From positions 41,342 to 98,356 of the forward strand of contig NW_019091781.1 of NCBI RefSeq assembly GCF_001949145.1: a stretch of DNA of 57,015 nucleotides, written 5' to 3'. The notes beneath the pieces were generated by a model. That model was given only the letters and a program-made list of their open reading frames with translations, did not search any database and was not told the origin of the DNA. Position numbers and translations under genes: made by a program. This DNA is from Acanthaster planci. Taxonomy: Eukaryota > Echinodermata > Asteroidea > Valvatida > Acanthasteridae. Numbering within the stretch: the first letter of the stretch is position 1; each line of letters begins with the position of its first letter. Positions 29,040-42,741 of the stretch are shown piece after piece.

Positions 29040-30100
29040 ATGTCATTTGATTGGCTAGTATTAGAGAGAATATGTCAATCAACCAATCACAGAAGCCACC
29101 AGATGCTACTCCCAGCGGAACTACAACCCATGGTACTTAACGCTCTACACAATCAAGCAGTTCACCCGGGGCAGGAGAGGACCATGGCACTAATGCGGAG
29201 GCAATTCTACTGGCCTGGTATGGCGGGTGACATAGAGAAGTGGTGCAAGAAGTGTGAAAGATGTACCCTGGCCAAGGCACCTGTGCCGACTATCCGACCT
29301 ACCATGGACAGTCTACTTGCTGAACGCTCCCTGGACATCTTGGCTGTGGACTTCACCATGCTGGAACGAGCATAGGATGGCCGAGAAAGTGTTCTGGTGA
29401 TGACTGATGTTTTCAGTAAATTCACACAAGTGGTGACATGCCTTGATCAGAAAGCTACCACTGTTGCAAAGGTCCTCATCAAGGAGTGGTTTCAAAGGTA
29501 TGGCGTCCCAAGGCAAATCCACAGTGACCAGGGACGGAATTTTGAGTCGCAGTTGGTGAACGATTTCTGTACTGCGTATGGGACATCCAAGAGCCGCACC
29601 ACTGCCTACCATCCACCGGGCAACGGGCAGTGTGAGCGGTTCAACTGCACACTACACAACCTCCTTCGTACACTGTCGGCAGACCAGAAGAAGAGATGGC
29701 CAGAGCACATCCAGGAATTGGTGTTCATGTACAACTGCACACCACATTCATCCACCGGCCTTTCACCCTTTTTCGTCTTCATGGGACAGGAACCAATTTT
29801 GCCCATAGACCTCTTGCTAGGACTGACTAAAATGAAGACAATGCCTTCCTCAGGACTGGACCCCTGGGTACAGCAACATCAGAAGAAGCTCAAGACAGCT
29901 GCAGATTCTGCGCTGGCTAAAATGCAGGAGAGAAGTGTCACCTGGCGAGAATGAAGTGACACCAGAGCAAATGACAAGGGGATCGCTGTGGGAACACGAG
30001 TTCTACTCCGTAGCCACCCCAAGGGAGAAACAAGACGGCAGACTACTGGCAACCAACCCCCTACAAGGTCATTTTCCGTCCCCTAACCAATGTATATTAG
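29040..30100 (+). pseudogene. Gypsy integrase (element 3)
   Basis: One frame runs 29,040-29,954 with a single in-frame TAG at 29,373. The zinc module is HPGQERTMALMRRQFYWPGM then CKKCERC. The core has LDILAVDFTM (first Asp), IHSDQGRNFES (second Asp) and PPGNGQCERFNCTLH (Glu). The C-terminal chromatin/GPY-type part (TRVLLRSHPKGRNKTADYWQ) continues in another frame after about 29,945. The catalytic residues are intact, so this copy is relatively young compared with elements 2 and 4. No RT precedes it. Confidence 0.88.
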
Positions 30101-30966
30101 ATACAACTGGCAGATGGCACTGGTCCGCTGAACCACATCTCCCGAACTGAGATCCTCAACACCAGGGAAGACATACCAGAAGAAGAATACCAGTTGGTGA
30201 TAGGTGAAGCAGCTCAGTCATCAGGAGCCCTACCCCAGGCAACAGAAAGGGCAGCAGAGGAAGCAGCTAGCCCCACAGGCCCTCCAAGAACACCCAAGCC
30301 CCTTCCACCCGATGCCCCCTCCACCCGATGCCGCTGCCCATGCACCAATAACAGAATGTCAGGACAGTAAGGATGACGACCTTGATGACCCCACAGAGGT
30401 ACCTGAGATGTTAGTGCTGGAGTATAACCTCCCTGAACTGAAAGAGTCACTGTTCACCCACCGAGGGGCCCTGACAAAGCTGCAGCAGCATCCCCTACCA
30501 TCAAACCTTCACTTTCTGGTGTTACTGCAGGTACCGAGCAGCCTGAAACCAGCTCAGCTGCAAACTCTGGGCTTCCCCTCCGTACGTCAGCTGTGTTGCA
30601 GAGTACTGATGATGCAGGAGAGCCACCACGACGGGCCACCGTTGTGCTACTAAACCAGCGAGGAAAGGCAGTGCTGTGACTACTGATGACCCCAAAACAA
30701 ACAACATCAGACGATCTACCAGACAAGGTGCGGGTAAGCACCCCAACCCCCACCATATCCCGTGTTCCTCCATCAGACAAGTCCAGGTGTCTGGGCTACT
30801 GACAGTACCAAAAGATGTGCCGTACCAGGATCTGAGGTCCCAGAACACATCCTCCACTGGTGTCAACCTGGTAAGCGAAAAGCTTGACGGCTGGCTGGCT
30901 GGTTTTCTACAACAAGCTGTAGGACTGACAACCCCCCTTAAAAAAGCTAGGGTTAAAGATTATTGA
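30100..30966 (+). pseudogene. C-terminal tail of gypsy element 3
   Basis: Pro/Gln-rich and acidic text is spread over several frames (30,204-30,653; 30,676-30,966). It contains RRSTRQGAGKHPNPHH, a basic motif that closes many gypsy integrases, and stops at 30,966. The region is higher in GC than the following intergenic DNA. The exact frame is uncertain. Confidence 0.5.
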
Positions 30967-33166
30967 GGACTGAGATCATAGTTGTGATCTAGAATTTCTA
31001 AAACGTACAAGGGTATTCTAATTCAAGCAAATACATGAAATTCTAGGTTCACCCGAGTTGAACTTTCTATTGGTGTGGGACCGAATAGTTGTAGCAGAGG
31101 AGAATTGTGGCCAGGCACTTTGTGCACTGTCCTCTCTAGTACATTCATGAATTATTTATGAGTCAGAACCAGGAGTGGTGCTCGGCAACACCCATGTGCA
31201 GCAGCCCTGATTACCCAGCCACTCACATGGCCAGGTCATTTTCCACTCAGACCCCAGATGAGTAAGATACACTGTGTACATGCTCCAGTATAGTGACCTC
31301 TTTGTCCCTTGCTTTGACCATAGGCCTGCATAGAGCCACCTTACGATTTATGCACACCCAAATCCTAGAACTTCCTGTGCCACAAACTGAAAAGTGCTAT
31401 TGATGCCAATAGGTATGATCATGTTAGAGATTCTGGCCTACATTCTTCTCAACTCTTTTCTGCTTCCTGTAAAATTGTACTGTAAAATTAGCCACGGATG
31501 CAGTCCACTTTGTGTATAGCACACCACACAATTAAACATTAATTAATCAGACTGTAACATGACAGCTTTTTATTTTTTTGATATCTCATTTTTTACATAA
31601 AGGCATACTAAACTCAAACAATACCAAATTTGCAAAGCAATGATTTCTTAAGTTCTTAATGTTTATATCTCTGTCTGGCACACAGTATTTTTCCTTAGCC
31701 AAAATGATCACATGATCTGTCACCCTCACCATTAGATATCACATCTCATCACATACTGATATCGCATAATAGTCTATACCAATCATTCTGAACTATAATG
31801 TGAGGACTGCTTGATTGGTTCTTCTGCTACTTTCACCATACAGTTATTAATAGTAAACGCTGGGAGGAGTGATGAACTTCAAATGATCATGTTCCAACTA
31901 CCAATGAAAAGTTGCAGTGTTCCAAACAGCTGATCATACGATATCAGCTGCTTGAATACTGCAATTATTTACAGAGGGTGAAAATTGAAGTTTGTTTCTT
32001 TGTAAACATCCCTAAATATAATGTTTGTCAGCTTGAAGACACGCAGATATTCCTCAAAGATTTTTTTAAAAACACAAAGATATTGACTTCAAGCAAGATG
32101 CAAACAATACAAACAATACATTGAAGCATTGAGTGCATGTGCTTCATAAAACCTTCTGTGCAGCAGTGGACCAAAAACTTTATCATTTCGATTAAATCTG
32201 AGTTCTGCAAGTGAGAAAATACTTTAAGAATTGAAGACAGAGGCATAACAAAACAACTTTTGACTGCTGTGATGTGGGACATAATGTTTAACAATGTCAG
32301 GGATGCACAGCTCCCGTCGCTTCACCTCAGGTGCTATGAGACTCTCAGGTTAAAATATGTCCCACGTTACAGGGAAAACATCCCTCTCATATCCGATAAG
32401 TGAACTACAGGTTACATGACATGAAATATTCTGACCACTCTATCTTGCACACGTACCACAAAAACAGTGCTGTAGATAATACCTCCACAAAAACCATACC
32501 ATAAATCAGTGCTGTCTGTAGCAGCTAATCTTAAATATAAAAATTGGATGCTAGTGATACCTGCAGCTCAAAATGGCAGAAAGCTGACGGTAAACACAGA
32601 GCACTGGTTACGTGAAGAATATCTGAATACCTAGATATGTTTCAAATTATTTGCAACAAACCCAGAAAATCTGTTGAAAGAAGCACGAACTGATTTTTAA
32701 GTGACTTCATGTCACAATTTTATGCCAGGCTGAGAAGGAAAGATGGCAATTCGTCCACAAAGAGGATTTATTCAGGCAATGTATAACATAAAGAACATCA
32801 CACTCATGCACAAATTATACTTGGTGACAGATTGAATGCTATTCCACTCCGCTCAGCTTTAAATCTGTCACCTCATGAAAGAATTCTCCTTACTGCTCCT
32901 ATGAAACTCTGATTTGTATACACTGTACACCGTATAATGCACAGTGGTATAATTAAATGAGAAATTTCTCTATAAGAAACTTATCATAACTGTGTAGCAT
33001 CTGTAGTGTTGTAGTCTAATACTTTGAGGTGCAAATTCAGATCATGAAACCTTTAGATCATCACTGGCTAATAAGATTTAAAAGCAGTTCAATATTTGGC
33101 AGTGAACTTCGTACTCAAAAGAACTTGACTACAACATCAAGCATCTTGTCTAGTCTTGTGTATTCA
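30967..33166. other. No gene recognised; includes likely XPC 3' flank
   Basis: AT-rich sequence without supportable coding frames. The two opposed frames near 31,912-32,294 have no motif. On the minus strand an AATAAA at about 32,765 lies 400 bases past the XPC stop codon and could be its poly(A) signal. Confidence 0.4.
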
Positions 33167-33334
33167 TTAATCCTGATGCAACTTGCTGAACTTGTTAACT
33201 GGCCATGACTCATTGCCAGCATCACTGACAGCATTTGCACAAATACTTCTTTGAAAACGTTTATTAAGTCGCTCTCTTATTAAAACACCAGTAACCAATG
33301 CTTTCCAGTTCTTCGTAGCCCGGGTTCTTCTTTT
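33167..33334 (-). CDS. XPC: XPC/Rad4-type repair protein, terminal exon
   Basis: XPC recognises helix-distorting damage and starts global-genome nucleotide-excision repair with RAD23 and centrin, recruiting TFIIH. This last exon encodes 55 residues plus TAA (33,167-33,169). It includes KNWKALVTGVLIRERLNKRF, which matches the known centrin-binding helix of vertebrate XPC: W, then a hydrophobic at +3 and at +7, here W-L-V. An excellent acceptor precedes it (pyrimidine tract, TTTCTAG) and phase 0 fits the upstream exon. The tail after the helix is only about 30 residues, much shorter than in vertebrates, with no acidic/lysine-rich end. Its 9.4-kb upstream intron is full of repeats. Confidence 0.85.
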   Translation of the reverse strand, partial: KRRTRATKNWKALVTGVLIRERLNKRFQRSICANAVSDAGNESWPVNKFSKLHQD

Positions 33335-36300
33335 CTAGAAAGCATAAAGAACAAACAAAGCAATGTTACTAAACATGCAGTCATAATCCCATATGACAGG
33401 ATACTCCTAAGTACATAAATGAAGTACTTTACTAATGAACACATGTGTTTTGGATGGCCTACAATATTTTAAAAGTTCCACATTGGGTGGAATTGGCAAA
33501 ATATTCAAGTGATAGGTGGCTATTTTATTGGTGCCTACCATGTCTTCTGTGGCACTTTTGCAAGAAAATGTTCAAATTCCATTAAAAGGAAACACATCCA
33601 CAGGCTTCTGTTGGGCTCATACAATCAATCCTTGTTTGGCCAGTCCACAATGTTTGTGCACATAATATAATTTCCGTTGTACATATAGGTAGCCTCTTCT
33701 CACAGCTATATTTCAAAATTTATTGCGGAACCACAATTAAACCATTCAAGTTTACACTGAACTGCAAGTCATGCTTTGGAGGGCAAATTCACTGGAGCAT
33801 CAGTGAGTAGAGTATCACTGAAAATAATGGACTAGTGGACTACTTCAGAAAAAAAGGAATTTGTACTCAGAAAACAGTTGTAAACTCAGTTAACAAAAAT
33901 GCAAGCAACGTAATCCCTGCATAGATTAATGTCCACAAAGTTCCGGTGCATGTCTGGCAGCATCCAATTAATAAGCACCAAATCATTGCTGTTGCACTTT
34001 TTAACCACCTTGGTGTTTTAGAAAGTGTTGCGGTGGCAACCTATTAATATTGCAACCAATTTCCTTCATCCTTTTATTTCATTTTCTGGATGCATCTTAC
34101 ACAATATTCAATGACACGAAGCATACAAAAAAGGACAGAGAGCGAAAAAAATTACAAGACCAACATTACAAAATTTCGAGCTTTTCTTATTGGTTACCTT
34201 AATTTTAGCCCAAACCTTTTACTGCTGACTAGAGATCACTGTTAGGCTCTTGTGATTAGGCCTACATGAGTGAGTTGCCCTTCCACCAATTTCAAGAAAT
34301 TGCGTGAGATGGTTTCTAAGGGTGATAGTTGTGTTATGCAATAAATTCACATGAATGAATGTTGCTTTTGACATGTTTTTGTACCTGAGTTATAAATGAC
34401 TGTTTGAAAGTATTGCTTACCCTCAAGTTTTCTGATAAATCAAGTAATTCTTCCATGGTTCCTTCTGCATAATTTGCTGTTTTTGTGTGACATTCATTGA
34501 AAACATCACTTATGCCAAAGTTTAATTATATTGAAAAGATCTCTGTATAAGGGTTGAAATTTTATTTCTTTGATGCAAACATGAGGTTCACCCATACCAT
34601 ACCATCAGTAATGGTCAGCTCAGCCAAGGAGCTATGGACTTTGGCTTAATTACTGTGGCAATTGTGCTGCAATATAGATTTGATTTTCATGACAAGAAAT
34701 AGGGCATGTATCCTTCGCAAGTCCTGATTGTTTAGTATTTTATATACACTCTAATGAATTTTGACATTCAAATGATTTCACAATAAATTAGTACAACAAA
34801 CAGACCTAACTAGAATGTATACTGAAATTTTCATGGTTTCAACTGTCTTCCTTTTAGTCTGTTTTACTCATGGAGATGTCTAATAAGCAAACTTCAAAAT
34901 CCTAAGCAAAAGCAAATGAACAAATGCTATGCAATGGATAGCTGCATGCTTTGAGACATAATTAGGACATGAATGTTTGTGCTTGGTTGCCCAGGTTAGT
35001 GGGTGACAGATTTCAAATGACTGAGAAAGCTTTTGTGCCTCCACATCTCACAGAAAAAAGAACATCAACCTCTAAATACAGGAAACTCCATTGAGCAAAT
35101 ATCTTGGTACAAATTTTCAACTTTTTCAACAAATTTTCATTTTCAACTTTAAAATGGAATTATCAAAGAGCTTACATTTTCCTTCCAATTTTGAATAATA
35201 TTCCAATTTTGGTATTTGAAAAAAAATTCCAAATTGAAACTTGGAAAAATGTTCCAAATTGGAAGGCATTAAAGAATCCCAGTTCTTACTCTTTAGAATG
35301 AAGTATTAGGCCTTGCCTGAATGTATCCTTACATTTGCATGGTGAGGATACACCTCTTTAAAATGAAGACAAGCAGTATGTTTTTGCTGTTGCATGTATA
35401 TGTATTAACAAAGCCTTGTGTTAATTTTGCAGTAAAAAGGGATTGAATTACAGTGTTGTGGGCCAAAATCCAGGATGCTGAACACCCTAAGAAAAAGGGT
35501 CACCTTTAGATGAAAGCCGTGTCTCCTTCAAGAACAGTTGTATGTGACACTGATTAAATGTGGCTCATACATCGGACTAACTACTAAGCCTTATAAGATA
35601 TCAAAAACATGACTGTTGAATCTCTAAACATCTTGCTGTAGTGAGTAAATAATCATTTCACTGAGACAATCTGTGAAATCTTTCCACCTGGGATGCTGTC
35701 ATTTTTTAGAATAAAGTGATTTCATACTTATTTGAAATAAAAGCTACCAATGTGCCTTTTGTAAGCCCAAACATATCCACTGATAAAATAGATAAACTGT
35801 ACAACTAATTGCTAATTGCTCCAAAAGGAGAATTCAAATTGGTTTTTTATGAAAAAGGAGTTTACGTTATGTGAAATTCTCACTATCACCTTTCAAAAAA
35901 TGGTATGGTCCAACAAACTGAGCAGCACTGTGCAATAGAGCTGCTATTTGAGCTTTGTGGTGAAACCTGTTTTCTCAAACAAAATCTGTAATTTCAAGAC
36001 ATTTAGCATCCTGTTCCTCCAATCACAATAATTTTCATGCTCAAAATGAAGGGTAGTTACCACATTTGTTGACTGAATATATTTTATCCAGAAAAGATAA
36101 AATTATGTATAATCAGTGACATTAATTAGTTCTATTCTGATAGATAAAACATTGAAGTCAACTGCATGAAGTGCATAAGTGGTGTACTTCTTCACACAGA
36201 TGAAGCACCAACAACGAAAACCCCTTCCAATATTTGCAAACTCGAAAATCCCTTTGGCATACTGTGCATTGGCTGCTGTGTGCCTGGACATGCAATATCT

Positions 36301-36479
36301 GCATGTAACGTGCTGCAGACAGCGCGAAATGAATAGGGCACATACTCGGGACCTGGCAAAATGCTGAGCAGGTGGTGCAGAGAGCAGATCACATTGTATG
36401 GAATGCCAAAAGGGACAAATGTTTAGAATCCCTAATCTGTACTTTTTCCGTGATAACAATAATGGTTTGTATTGTATTT
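33335..36479. other. XPC intron, 3' part; no gene recognised
   Basis: AT-rich intronic DNA. The short plus-strand frame at 35,104-35,301 is Phe/Asn-rich low complexity (repeats of TTTTCAA/AATTTTCA and CCAATTTTG). No transposon domain was found here. Confidence 0.45.
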
Positions 36480-39400
36480 TGTACAGTACATGTCTGATTG
36501 GGTTGAAACCTTGCAGATAGTTAGGAAGGAAGGTTTATAAACAGAGATTGACTTCAGGTGATGACAACATCATCACCTGTTTAAAGCCCTATATCTCCTG
36601 GAGTACACATCCCATCGATTTGAAATTTGGCAGGTATCAAAGAAAGGAAGTGTTCTAGACGAAAATCTAACTGATGAGATAATGACATCAAATGAGGAGT
36701 CAAATCACATTTTTTAAAAACAAGTTATTTCCTGTACTGCATGCCTGATTGGGTTGAAACCCAAATGGTCTTGATGAAATAATTACAACATCAGGTTTGT
36801 GCAGTAGATTGGTTTTTCAAATTAACAAATGAATGCAAAAAAGCCCTCTGTTCTGTTTGTCAACAGACAGATGAGCTCTAGTTGGCTTTTTCACAAGTTG
36901 CAAAAAAGGCATTACTTCTGTTGTTTTTATTTTCTTCCGACTTCTCCCCCCATCCCCTTTGTTTTGTACATGTTTCTTCCACCATCGACTTTAATCCCTT
37001 AACAACTTTGGATCTTCATAAAACTTACACCAATGAAGGACTCTTGTGTATAGATGGTCCTAGACCAAAGACGTCATGATGATCCCATCAAGTGATAAAT
37101 TATTGATTTTTTAATAATTATTTAAGCCCATTGACGTTGTACACTTTTTCATGACACTACTTTGGTCATTTGGTGATATTCAATAGTAACCAAAGTTACA
37201 GCCAAGAAAGTCCCGATACAAAATAACGTCCAAATTTATGTGATTTTTAAATTAATTTATGAATATTAATTAATATAATATTAATTATTAATTTTTCTCC
37301 ATAGGTGTTTTACACGTTTTCGTTTTTCAACAGCCAGACTTCGGGACTCAGTCGATTTAATTGATGATATTTATGTTCACTCATAGTCCACCATGAAGAG
37401 ACGGTCCAAAAACAAAATCATCATGATTCCATCATCGGGGGTCACGTGACATGAGGTAAAAGCGGCAGTTTTTCTCCATAGATTTTGTACACGTTTTTGT
37501 ACTACACATGTTTACCGATTTTGATGAGTGAGTAGTCATCATTGATTTTATATATACCCAATAGTCAGAATATCAGGTAATATTTCATAAAAATGTTTCA
37601 GGTTAAATGCAAATCACGTGACTTGAATTTATAGGTGCAGTTTTGCTGCACTGGGATTTTTAGCCCATTGACTTTGTACACGTTTTCAAGCCACCGTTTT
37701 TTTAACTTGGCAATTTTCAATAGTCATTAAAGTTACAGCAAACAAAGACAGTTATACAATAATGATGCCAAGAATATGAAGTCTTGATGACTTCATCACC
37801 TAATTTTTATTGATTTTTGAATGTTTAATTTTCCCCACAGGTTTTGAACACATTTTCTACTACACACTATTATTGAGCTTAATTAGTAGTCCTCAACTTC
37901 GACCGAGAATTACTACCAGATCGAAAGAGAAATCAGACTAAATTTTCCCTTTCTTTCTTTACAAATATACCCTAGTCAAAATATCAAGTAATATTTCAAA
38001 AAAATGTTTCAGTTTAAATGCAAATCACATGACATAAGTTTAAAGGAGCAGTTTTTCGGCATGTGTTTTTAGCCCATTGATTTGTACATGTTTTTAGGGC
38101 ATCATTTGATAATTTAGTAATTTTCAATTGTCATCAGAAGTACAGTCGACAAGAAACTCTGATACAAAAAAAACACCAATTTTATGACGTCATGATGACA
38201 TCATCGTCTGATTTTTTAAATTGATTTTTTAATATTTTATATTCCTCATAGGTTTTAAACATGTTTTTGGTTCCACAGCCAGTCTTCGGCAATTCTCTTG
38301 ATCTGATTGACTGTGTATTAGGTGTGCACTCTTTAAGTCCTCCAGCTATACACATTTTTCAAGAGGAAGACTTTGGCACTGTTATCAGTCAGAGTTCATG
38401 TTAGGGGCACACACTAAGGACACGCTTGAAAAGGTTCCTGGACAAGTTCTCATAATGACATCATCAGCTGGCAAGTCACGTGACATTAAAGGGGAACTTT
38501 TCAAACCACTATATCTCGTTGAGTACAGGTCCAATTGGGTTGAAACTTTGTGGTTAACTCGAAGGGGAAGGGTTTGAGACCCAGCTTGACCTCATGTGAT
38601 TCTGATGTCAAGGGGTAACAAGTCACATGACATTAAAGGGGAACTCTTCAAACCACTATATCTAGTGAAGTACATGTCCAATTGGGTTGAAACTTTAAAT
38701 TTTATGTATGGTTGGAAAGGGAAGGGTTTTAGACTCAAATTGATTTGATGTGATTCTGGCAGCATCCGTTGACAAGTCGACATTAAAGGGGCACTCTTTA
38801 AAGTGCTATATCTCGTAAAGTTCATGTCTGATTGGGTTGAAAATTATCAGAGAGCTAAAAAGGGAAGGGTTCCAGATGGACATTTATTTCATCTGTTGGT
38901 GGTATCATTTTATGACAAGTCATGTGACATACATCGATATGACATGGATTTTAAATATTCCACTGACCAACGTGTTTTCTGTATCGTATATATAGGCATG
39001 TCATTAAATCTTGTGAGTGGTTAGTCAAGGATTTTGTCACTGGTTTCAGATAAATGAAACCAGGGCCAAAGCAGCTGTGTTTGCTGTGTTTGTCCACAAA
39101 CACTGTCATTTAAAAATAAAATTCTTGCAACTGGTATCACATCCACTTGTTGTGACGTCCATCAATCTGAGAAGTCAAATATGTCATCTTTAAGTAAATG
39201 TTATAATTTTCAAGCAATTCTGTGACAAGGCATGTTGGATTATCTTCTGAAGTGGACATCCAACTGCATTGGTTGAAATTGATTATAATTACGTCAAACG
39301 TAAATAGGCCTGACTTTACCAAAACTTAGGCCTAGGCTTTTTAGTCTACGGCTCACCTGGCAAGTCCAGCTAAATGTAGCATTACATCTCACAAATTCTT

Positions 39401-41230
39401 GAAAAGCAGTTGCTGGAGCCTCCAGACAAAAAAAAAAAAAAATGGATGTCTATCGTTTTCAAAAGACTGCAGTTGTTAACATGATAATTAGCATTCTGAC
39501 ATTTAATTGGCATGGCATCACTGGATGAAATTACACACGTGTTGTTATGGAATTAGAAACTCTGGGCTAGTTGGGTACACTTGGTATGTGGCATATTTCT
39601 GACAGCCAATGAATGTGTTCTAAACACCGCGTGCCACGTGCCTGATAAGTGGGATAGTGCAAAATGTGCTTGTGCCTTGTTTAGTTTGGTCTAACATGTT
39701 ACCGAAGTGACTGTGTCCCATGAACTAGATTAAAGGTGCCATTTAATCTTTATGCATCAAACTCATTACAGTTTTTAAGCTCACGCTTGGTCTTCAGACT
39801 GTTATGGTACACTATATGGATCGTATTCATTTTGCACTTTCTCAACCGTACCTACTTCTCGCTGAAATTTGTTGAGGACAAGCTCTACTGGATGTGGATT
39901 GTTTTCCCTCAGCTTTGCCACAACTCCTCCAATTAGACCAAGATTTACAGAAGCTCCATCCGTGCATTTGCCAACAACTATATCTTCCCAATTAAGAAAT
40001 CCAAATTTTTCACAGGATGTATTCAAACAGGAAACAAAGCCATCCGCATCAGTAGTTGCACTGTTACCAATGAAATCATGCGACTAACGGGTAATCTTTT
40101 CTCTACATGACGTACATCTCATTTTCATGTACTCTGTAGCCCCATCAAACAAGACAGAAATATACTTGCTGCTCTGAACTTTGTCTCAGACATTTTGGGC
40201 AACAGTTGAAACTAGATGTGTTTGTGGACCAATTACAAGCTGCTTCGGGTTTGGCTCTATTGTTTGATATGTGTAAAAGGTGACATATACATAGCCATTT
40301 CCCCAAAATTTGGAGTCAATGTATTCAGCAGATGTATATGTACATCTTCATAAAACCACCGTAAATATCATGTGCAGAGTTTCCAGTGAATTGGAATGTA
40401 AAGTTTTAGTAGATATACCTTTAATGAACCATTGATGTCATGTTACTTGTCATCCAATGACGTCATCACTATATGAGGACAATTTTCACCTGTAACACCT
40501 CCCTTTTGAGCTTTCTGCTGAGTGTCGATTTAATTGAACTTCAGGAGATATAAGACCATCATAATGCAACTATGACCTCTCTGCTAATGACGTCATCAGC
40601 ACTAGATATTAAATTCTGTCTGTAGCATGAGCATTTCTACCTATCTCCCATGTTTGAACCTGCTGCTTCAGGAAATATAGGGCTTGATATAGTGCACATT
40701 TTATGTTAAGTGACTTGTCACCAGATTTTTTTTCTTTAATACGACTTCTCTTTCTGGCTATCTGCCGAGTTTTAACCCAATCAAACAAGTTCTCCAGGAG
40801 ATAAAAGCCTTCAAATGACGGTGACTTGTCACCTAATGAAGTCATCACCTGATGGCATCATTACAGCACCAGGTCATTGTGCACCAAAAACCCTTAATAT
40901 CTAGCCATATGCAAAGTTTCAATCCAATCGGATACCTACTTTAGGAGATATAGGGCTTTAATTGATGCAGAGTTAATGTCACGTGACTTGTTATCTGATG
41001 ACGTCATCATGACATGAGGTATGTTTTCATCTACAACACTACATTTTCTAGATACCTGCAACATTTGAATCCAATCAAACATATACTTCAGAGGACAAAG
41101 ATATGTGAAGTTTGCACTTTTAATGTCATGTCATGTGACATCTGATGACGTCACACTGATGATTTTTGTATGACACCGTCTTTGGCTAATAGACTAAATA
41201 TGTACTTAATAGGAAGTAAGTCAGATGGAT
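36480..41230. repeat. Palindrome-rich repeat family (CRE and E-box words) in the XPC intron
   Basis: Divergent units of about 150-200 bp recur, partly in tandem. Three direct units start at 38,491, 38,638 and 38,788 (GGGGAACTCTTCAAACCACT, TATATCTCGT, ATTGGGTTGAAACTTT). Units in the opposite orientation fill 40,430-41,200 (AGGAGATATAGGGCTTTAA). The units carry GTCACGTGAC or close variants (37,444; 37,612; 38,477; 40,979) and TGACGTCA (38,186; 40,455; 40,589; 40,998). There are no coding frames. Further copies are at 41,520-41,710, 51,730-52,840 and 54,150-54,450. Confidence 0.8.
39800..40270 (-). pseudogene. hAT-related (ZNF862/KIAA1586-like) fragment
   Basis: The minus strand has VVGKCTDGASVNLGLIGGVV (39,802-40,026). 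Upstream, in broken frames, it has SSKYISVLFDGATEYMKMRC near 40,130-40,180. The 'SKYFSVLxDGxTD' and 'DGAxVNxGxxxGV' blocks are characteristic of hAT-superfamily transposases and their domesticated zinc-finger relatives. Stops separate the blocks, and the C-terminal dimerisation domain is absent. It lies inside the palindrome-rich repeat area of the XPC intron. Confidence 0.6.
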
Positions 41231-42741
41231 TAAATGGCCCATGTCTTGGACATTAGAAAATTGTGCACAAAATGTATGGGGACAAACTGTTCTTTTAAAC
41301 TCATGTCACATGATTTGTGTTGGAATCTAATAATTGTTATGAAATATTATGTAATTTTTTATGGTTGGGTATATTTCCAATCGAATGAAAGGGAAAGTCT
41401 AGTCTGCTTTCTCTTTAATTCTCATGGTAATCCTTAAAACTAACTCAGTCATTAAGATTGATAACACTGAGTAGTAGAAAAATGTGTAGGAAACCTACGG
41501 AGAGAGACAGCCCATGCCATGTGACTCTTGATGACGTCACAGTGATGGCTTTTGTCTGACACCCTCTTGGGCTGATGCACTAAAGATGCACCAAAGATAC
41601 ACCTAATATGAGGTAAATCACATGGAAGAGTGTCTGAGTTTAGGACAGCAGAATAAGTGTACAAAACTAATGGAGAAAAAGCGCAACTTTCATCTTATGT
41701 CACGTGACCACTTATGACATTACCGTAACAATTTTATTTTCGTAGCCCCTTGGAAAGATGAACTACATATGGACCCAAAATAAAGTCAGTTTAGATAGAT
41801 GAATGCTTCAGTCTTTGATTTTAGAAAAATGTGCACAAAACCTATTGATACAATCTGCATCGTTAAATTCATGTCATGTGATTTGCGTTTGACTTGAAAT
41901 TGTTTTATCAAATATCGATGGGATCAAGTTGACACACAACCATGTAGTAAGAACGGAAACTCGAAAACTTGAAAATGCCTAAAAAGACATATCTGTTACC
42001 TTATGGAATTGAGAAAAGAAGGGACGAATGTGGCAGCATGACCACAATGCATTGTGGGAAGTCAGGGTGCACCATGGATGATCAAGTCTTTTCAGCGATA
42101 ATAATAGATACATGGGAAATGTGCATACTGTATTGACAGTTTGGGTGGGTTCAACGAAGTGGACCCATATCTATCATCTGATAAAAACACCCATGTGATC
42201 GGGTCTCAACCAATCAGAGTGCTCAAACTGTCTTTAATATTCATGCTTGTATTTATAAAAAGTGCGCAATGCACTTCTTTTGTAGACAGTATACCCCCTG
42301 ACAAATGGAAGTGTGGGATGGCCACTCTAGTCAATAATAAAAGAGATAAATGGCTTGTGCACAGAAAGTGAGATGTCCCTGATCTAACATTTGTTAAGAT
42401 GGATATGGCCTCCAATTAACTTGGAGAATTTCTTGTAAAAGTCTGTTTTTTAATATTCCCCCTCCCCCTTCATGGCAATTGTGCATTGTATGTACTGATG
42501 CTAGTGCATGATTATACGTGTCATTTCGATCTTTGATACTGAAATTTGATCTTTATTTATTCCATTCTCTTATTGAATATATTATGTTCATTATTTAGTA
42601 TGAATTGACTCATAATAGTGAAGGCTTTTGGTAGTTTTGTTGTTATTGTTAGTCTTCTTCCTTCGATTGCTGCTGTCTCATTTGTAACTGGTTCTTTTTT
42701 TCAGAAAACAAAAACTGGTAATAATAAGCAACTTAAAGTAC
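41231..42741. other. XPC intron, 5' part; scattered repeat units
   Basis: Contains more copies of the palindrome-rich repeat (TGACGTCACAGTGATGG near 41,531; GTCACGTGACCAC near 41,699) and otherwise AT-rich DNA. The frame at 42,141-42,371 has no motif. Confidence 0.4.

Noticed and set aside
34428-34500. Possible extra XPC exon (GTMEELLDLSENLR with a GTAAGC donor, minus strand)
   Set aside because: The only AG acceptor nearby puts this frame out of phase with the 42,742 donor, and the phase-0 reading hits a stop. The flanking exons join correctly without it.
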